DNA of 64,000 bases. It comes from Meghimatium bilineatum. Its lineage: Eukaryota; Mollusca; Gastropoda; Stylommatophora; Philomycidae. The notes under the pieces were generated by a model, which had not been told where the DNA came from, made no database searches, and saw only the letters and a list, made by a program, of their open reading frames with translations. Below are positions 58,837-64,000 of this stretch, piece after piece (within the stretch, counting starts at the first letter, position 1; every line of letters begins with the position of its first letter). The stretch covers positions 37,413,750-37,477,749 of the forward strand of contig CM067309.1 in assembly GCA_034231615.1 (NCBI GenBank), in the 5' to 3' direction. The translations under genes were made by a program, and so were the position numbers.

Positions 58837-59004
58837 CTTTCTTCTTCTTCTTCAACGTTTATTCTCAAACTCCCGCTGGATCTCTCTCTTGTAGCAGGAT
58901 AATGGCTCTACTTCATTTCCAGCAGGATGTAGTCCAGAGAATGGAAATGCATTGTGTCACCGTTTTATTTGCACTAATGGCCCGACACATCCGTCTTCGG
59001 CAGA
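58837..59004 (-). mobile_element. SINE-like family A with TSD
   Basis: CTTCTTCTTCTTCAACG tail, ACACATCCGTCTTCGGC head; AGATAGTG repeats at 58829-58836 and 59005-59012. Confidence 0.86.
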
Positions 59005-59079
59005 AGATAGTGGTTTGTATCAGAATATGGGGTTAAAATACAAACAGGTAGTGGTTTGATATCAGTTGAAGGAAGAACA

Positions 59080-59345
59080 TCTTTCTTCTCTTTATTTGCG
59101 TTCATTCTCAAGCTCCTGCAGATTAGCAGGATGTACTCTGGAGAACGGAATGTTATGTTTTTTGGTTTACAGCTGTACTGTGATAGCTGTGTTTTTCGGC
59201 ATGACACATCTGACTTCAGCATGGATTCTGAGTCACTTTGATTGTATATGGGATGGGACAGCCTTCTCCACCCTAAAACCTCCTTAGTTACCTCTTACGG
59301 CATGCATGGAAGGTAAACTATTGGTATTCTTTGCTGCTCTGGCAA
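59080..59345 (-). mobile_element. SINE-like family B copy, diverged
   Basis: GTTCATTCTCAAGCTCCTGC tail, GGGATGGGACAGCCTTCTCC middle, GGCAACACTTGGGG head. Confidence 0.8.
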
Positions 59346-59534
59346 CACTTGGGGAGGGTGATAATAAAATAGACTACAACTTTGGAGAAATTCTTACTGA
59401 GTTTCAACCTGTTTCTCTGTGGAATCATTCTTGCACAGGTTTTCATAGCTGCTGGCTGGATGACACCACAGGTAACGAGTTCTCAGCCAAAGTGACTGTT
59501 ATCAGCGAACCTGCAAAATTTGACAGCATTTGAA

Positions 59535-59815
59535 CTCAGACAAAACACACACAAAATTTGACAGCATTTGAACTCAAGACAAAACACACACAAAACTCAG
59601 ACAAAACACACACAAAACTTAGACAAAACACACACAAAAGTCAGACAAAACACACACAAAACTCAGACAAAACACACAAAATTCAGACAAAACACACACA
59701 AAACTCAGACAAAACACACACAAAACTCAGACAAAACATACACAAAACTCAGACAAAACACACGCAAAACTCAGACAAAACACACACAAAACTCAGACAA
59801 AACACACACAAAACA
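59535..59815. repeat. 22-bp minisatellite, about 12 units
   Basis: Unit CTCAGACAAAACACACACAAAA (quoted in two parts: CTCAGACAAAAC, ACACACAAAA). Confidence 0.95.
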
Positions 59816-59909
59816 GTGCTTGCGTTTAAATAAAATATATTTTTTTGTAAATTCAAGACGTCTTCATAAATGTACAATTGCTACATAAAAATTATAAGTT
59901 GTTCTGTTA

Positions 59910-60160
59910 CTTTCTAATAACCAACACAAAATTCTATGTGATTTCTTTCTAATAAACAACACAAAATTCTATGTGATTTCTTTCTAATAACCAACACAAA
60001 ATTCTATGTGATTTCTTTCTAATAACCAACACAAAATTCTATGTGATTTCTTTCTAATAACCAACACAAAATTTTATGTGATTTCTTTCTAATAACCAAC
60101 ACAAAATTCTATGTGATTTCTTTCTAATAACGACACAAAATTTTATGTGATTTCTTTCGA
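59910..60160. repeat. 35-bp minisatellite, about 7 units
   Basis: Unit AATAACCAACACAAAATTCT plus ATGTGATTTCTTTCT. Confidence 0.95.
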
Positions 60161-60169
60161 AAAGCATGA

Positions 60170-60765
60170 AGTAGTTGTGCTACGGTTTTATTTGCGCCAT
60201 ATAGGCATAGAACCAGCCCCGAATTTAGACTTGATAAGGCCCTAAGCTATTTGAGATATGGGGCCCTTTATAAGTTCAGATATTATATGTCAGTGTCAAA
60301 TATGTTTTTGAGGGCCACAAGAAAGTGGGAGCCTTAAGCTATAGTTTGTTTAGCTTATAAGTAAATCCTGCACTGCATACAACATCCTTTTTCTGCATGC
60401 TTTTAGTTTAGATGAATTTCCGATGACAACCTTCACACCTGGTATCAGGCGGCGAATGTGCATCAGTTCTATGCTGTGGAGGTTTACTACCCACTGTGCC
60501 CTAAACTTTGCAAGCCCAAACATGCCCCTGGGTGATAATTTCTGAGGAGATGGTAAGCAGAGATTAGACTTGGGTCGAATACATCTACCTCGTGGCAAGG
60601 CGTTTCACTGCCAGAGAATTTGCCTCATTTATTAATTCAAAATTGTATTACCCCATGTCCTCAGATACTGACCCTTATCTTGACTGTGAGCCTGTTTAGA
60701 TGTATTGTATAGTGGCCTTGTTTGCTTAAAGACTAAGATTTGATTACTTTTGGTTGAGGTTTTGT
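60170..60765. other. No gene recognised
   Basis: Possibly old repeat sequence. Two minus-strand frames (60350-60598, 60632-60820) have no recognisable motif. Confidence 0.3.
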
Positions 60766-60769
60766 TCTC

Positions 60770-60965
60770 AGATACTGTGAACACCTCATCCAAGACTGAG
60801 CTTCTAAACACAACTTTCATTTGTACAGAGATGATACTGTGAACACCTCATCCAAGACTTAACTTCTAAACACAACTTTCATTTGTACAAAGATGATACT
60901 GTGAACACCTAATCCAAGACTTAACTTCTAAACACAACTTTCATTTGTACAAAGATGATACAGAA
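60770..60965. repeat. About 62-bp repeat, 3 units
   Basis: GATACTGTGAACACCTCATC, CAAGACTTAACTTCTAAACA, CAACTTTCATTTGTACAAAG. Confidence 0.92.
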
Positions 60966-61254
60966 TGCGTCTTTTTCTTTCCACACTACGTGCTACCTGG
61001 AGACAGCTGAAGTTTCTTCTTGAGCATGAACTGAGTTCATTAGGTTTTTCTATTATCTCACTAATTTTTGCTTTTTTTTCTCGAACACTGAGCAGCTTTC
61101 GTGTGTACTCATGATGAATCTTGCTTCTCTGCTGACTTTCTCACTATTCTTGCCATAGTGAGCTTTTGGACATGACTACTCAACAGTCCAGCCATATACT
61201 GCAATAGCAATTTTTTTTAAAGTGGGGGCGAGATGTGCCAATTGGAGATAATTT

Positions 61255-61445
61255 TTGTCCTGTGCAATCAATTCTCTATCTCAGTCAACCTCTATCTGGA
61301 CAAAATCCATAAAGCGTTAGCCAGACTGGTTTAGGTGAGCTTCAAAGCAGTCTGTTTCCAGGGTGCATAACATTGAGGTGTTTTTGGGATCGGTTATCTG
61401 TTAACCCTGGGTTTGAAGGAGAGAGCAACGCAGAACCTCCCTTTG
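61255..61445 (+). repeat. Dispersed repeat E, copy 2
   Basis: Matches 26062-26225 over AAGCGTTAGCCAGACTGG, GCAGTCTGTTTCCAGGGTGC and GAGAGCAACGCAGA. Confidence 0.7.
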
Positions 61446-61599
61446 CAGACCAAACCTATAAGTTAATACACTAACAATATAGTAGAAACTTATCCCATGG
61501 TTAGTAGTTCTTTTTTGTTCAACTTTTAGATCAAGTTTTTGCAAGTCATTATAGAGAACTTGAGAAAATTACCAGTACAATAGTCCATCTATCTATGTG

Positions 61600-61830
61600 T
61601 TGTGTCCTTTGCAGAATGTTGTCCTCACTGCCACTCTGTAAGCCTCTCAGTCATGTGCAATCTTCCCAGCCTCTTCAAATGGCATGTTCAGAAGGTCTTC
61701 GATATCCTGTGTCTATCGCAGTCTTATTCTGCCTCTTGTTCTCGTTCCTGAACTTTTCCTACCATGATTAATCTTTCTAAACCATTGTCATGGTTGTTTT
61801 AACAGGTTTTGATGATGACATGCATTAGGA
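61600..61830 (-). mobile_element. LINE C-terminal fragment
   Basis: The minus strand reads GKVQER.RGRIR, then EDLLNMPFEEAGKIAHD and EAYRVAVRTTF, the end of a LINE ORF2. Confidence 0.7.
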
Positions 61831-62649
61831 TTGTCCCAGCTTCGCTGCTCGCAGAGTGATAGTCTAGCCCAGATGAGCATCTCTGCAAAAAAATTGTGGG
61901 GAACCCACAGTGACCTAAGACAAACCGCTCTATACATGATCAATACAGGACTAGATACGTAACACAGACGAAGCAGAAGGCTTATGAATATAAGTGAAGT
62001 AATGAAAACAAGGTTACAACCAAATTTTTAGAAATAATCCCAGATCTCGTGAGAGAAAAAAATAATAAAAACAACAACAGCCATGGCATCACTAAAGGGG
62101 TAACTTCATCATTGAAATGTTCAGCAATGTTAGAAGAACATTTTAGAAGGACTGGGTAAATTTTTTTTTTAAATATTGCCATTTTTTTCTCCCCTTAAAA
62201 AACATGTATAGTTAAGAAAAATTCTGAACATTTTGCTATTTCAGAGTGCAATGCCACAAGTTGGACGACCCTCTACTCAGGGGGGGGGGTGTTTGTCAAC
62301 AGAACATTACAACATAAAATCATATAAATTTAATGATAAAATGCTGGTCGGATTTTCATTTATTTTTTTTAAATCTATAGTGATATCTTCTAGAAATATA
62401 ATATTGCATGGTGGTTGGTCTGATGGCAAGACAAGATAACAATTAGACATGCATACATCAGATCCATTTTAGACTATAATCTTCCTGTGCAGACCACATC
62501 ATAAAAAACTCTTGCACACACTTATACTCTGTTCATTCTAAGAATGAAGAAGGTCCGTGCTTATGATTGACTGTTGGACGCAGAGCACATAAATCAAATG
62601 TTAACTGCGCAATAATTTCGCATTAGAACATAACACTGTTGTTAATTAA

Positions 62650-62850
62650 AAAATTCTTGAGACTAACGGGAATTGAACCAGTCCGTTCTACGGCACCAAA
62701 TCGCCTAGCAACAATTGCACACGCGTTTTTCAGTACTTGATTAACCGCATCTCCAAAAAAAGATGCGATTTCATCAAGCCATTCAAATCGTGCATACAAA
62801 GTCACCCGAACGGACCAATCGAGACAAGGACTATTACAACAACTAAAACT
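62650..62850 (-). mobile_element. tRNA-SINE, left arm of an inverted pair
   Basis: ACGGGAATTGAACCAGTCCG (box B antisense) and CACCAAATCGCCTAGCAACA. The arm repeats inverted at 63215-63410 almost base for base. Confidence 0.85.
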
Positions 62851-62889
62851 AATACTTGTATAACTAATACGGATATTATGTTATGTGTT

Positions 62890-63170
62890 TGTTGTTCATC
62901 ATCATCAAGTGCCGTCTCCGCAACGAAGGTTGGCTGCAACGTATCTCCAACATCTCCTGTCTCTTGTCTTGGTGGTGCACTCTGCTAGACTGTAACCTGT
63001 CCATCGTGTAATGTTACTCTCCCACTTGTATCTCTGCCTACCACTTGCTCGCTTCCCTTTGACTTTACCCTCAAGTAAGGTCTTCAATAGGGTGTCATGT
63101 CTTTTAATGTGTCCAAAGTATTTTATTTGCCTGATCTTTATTTCTCTTAGTAGTTCTTTCTTCATGTGTT
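62890..63170 (-). mobile_element. RTE-type LINE C-terminal fragment
   Basis: The minus strand encodes KKELLREIKIRQIKYFGHIK, LLEGKVKGKRASGRQRYKW, NITRWTGYSLAE and DRRCWRYVAANLRCGDGT, followed by TGATGATGATGAAC. It lies between the two tRNA-SINE arms. Confidence 0.88.
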
Positions 63171-63214
63171 TGTTGTTACTGAGGATATTTCAATACCTGT
63201 ACGGGATGTTTGTT

Positions 63215-63410
63215 GTTGTTGTAATAGTCCTTGTCTCGATTGGTCCGTTCGGGTGACTTTGTGTGCACGATTTGAATGGCTTGATGAAATCGCATCTTTT
63301 TTTGGATATGCGGTTAGTCAAGTACTGAAAAACGCGTGTGCAATTGTTGCTAGGCGATTTGGTGCCGTAGAACGGACTGGTTCAATTCCCGTAAGTCTCA
63401 AGAATTTTTA
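63215..63410 (+). mobile_element. tRNA-SINE, right arm of an inverted pair
   Basis: TTGCTAGGCGATTTGGTGCC and GGTTCAATTCCCGTAAGTCT on the plus strand; TTCTTGTCTCG-type start near 63225. Confidence 0.85.
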
Positions 63411-63464
63411 AAAATTGTCCTCTGGCTTCCTACTTAAATTTACTTGTTAATTTAAATCAATTAT

Positions 63465-63715
63465 TGCTAAGTGAAACATGTCTATCACAACAGTAATGTA
63501 TGTTTTAAATGTCTATCACAACAGTAATGTATGTTTTATATGTCTATCACAACAGTAATGTATGTTTTACATGTCTATCACAACAGTAATGTATGTTTTA
63601 CATGTCTATCACAACAGTAATGTATGTTTTACATGTCTATCACAACAGTAATGTATGTTTTAAATGTCTATCACAACAGTAATGTATGTTTTATATGTCT
63701 ATCAAACAGTATTTA
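63465..63715. repeat. 31-bp minisatellite, about 8 units
   Basis: Unit ATGTCTATCACAACAGTAAT plus GTATGTTTTAC. Confidence 0.96.
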
Positions 63716-63719
63716 AAAT

Positions 63720-64000
63720 AAATGTCCATGTAATATATCTTTGACATTCCATGATAAATTACTATAGCCGGTGTTATATCGTTGCGCAGGCGCAAATAGG
63801 TCAGGGTGCAACCATTATAGTTCCTTGTCTATTGTTTATCTCCAGGTGGAAGCTAGTTGATAGCATCCACACTTGCCGTTAAGTGGTTACGTGTAGGGGT
63901 GGGAGATGTAAGTTTCTGTTCAAGGTCAGATATGCCGTCTGAGTTGTACTGAGTCCACGTTTGAGGAGGGTGGTCGTGATGTTATCGGTCCATCTCTTTC
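63720..64000. other. Window end, nothing certain
   Basis: The last 30 bases may be another minus-strand LINE fragment, but the stretch is too short to say. Confidence 0.3.

Noticed and set aside
59558-59888. HTQNSDKT-repeat protein
   Set aside because: Several frames of the 22-bp array are open at once; no support beyond the repeat.

Overview
The window is eukaryotic and almost certainly from an invertebrate animal; a mollusc, perhaps a gastropod, is my best guess. The reasons are GT/AG introns of 0.7-5 kb, I/Jockey-, CR1- and RTE-type LINE debris, a Penelope-like GIY-YIG fragment, tRNA-derived SINEs, TA- and TTAA-flanked MITEs and very abundant minisatellites. The taxon is inferred from repeat content only.

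The only host gene I can support runs along the + strand from 766 to 32380. I assembled 14 exons by hand. With one exception (intron 8), the splice phases close without adjustment, giving one 594-codon frame plus stop. It encodes the C-terminal part of a GH63-type (clan GH-G) glucosidase of the yeast YMR196W / bacterial 'MGH1-like glycoside hydrolase' type. Recognisable landmarks, in order, are LLWSKQ, PDKWEFPW, FAAWDLAFH, YMHPNGQ, GLDNISVFDRS, LWDEQDKFFYD, EFLSPYGIRSLS, FGGNSNWRGPIW, LVLFYEYFNAETG and ASHQTGW. The N-terminal exons lie upstream of the window.

The introns (about 0.9-32.3 kb) and the 31 kb downstream (32.4-64 kb) hold no other gene I can support. They are filled by two things. 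(1) About 37 tandem arrays cover roughly a third of the window by my span count. The largest is a 46-bp satellite of exactly 159 units (40512-47823). Several arrays sit on exon borders and copy splice sites. (2) Mobile-element remains: at least 15 LINE fragments, one Penelope-like element, two abundant SINE-like families with a common 3' tail and (GAA)n ends, several tRNA-headed SINEs, pogo/Tigger-like MITEs with TA duplications, and TTAA-flanked (piggyBac-like) elements. Many are nested, with readable target-site duplications.

The most unusual feature is how the minisatellites relate to the gene. Splice donors of exons 4, 5, 8, 9 and 12, the acceptor of exon 9 and the stop-codon region of exon 14 are all inside or duplicated by short tandem repeats, so the gene is surrounded by decoy splice sites. 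Other points of interest are LINE copies reduced to their two ends, a MITE whose terminal repeat has become a minisatellite, a LINE flanked by about 60-bp direct repeats inside a Penelope-like element, and an 82-bp TTAA-bounded foldback.
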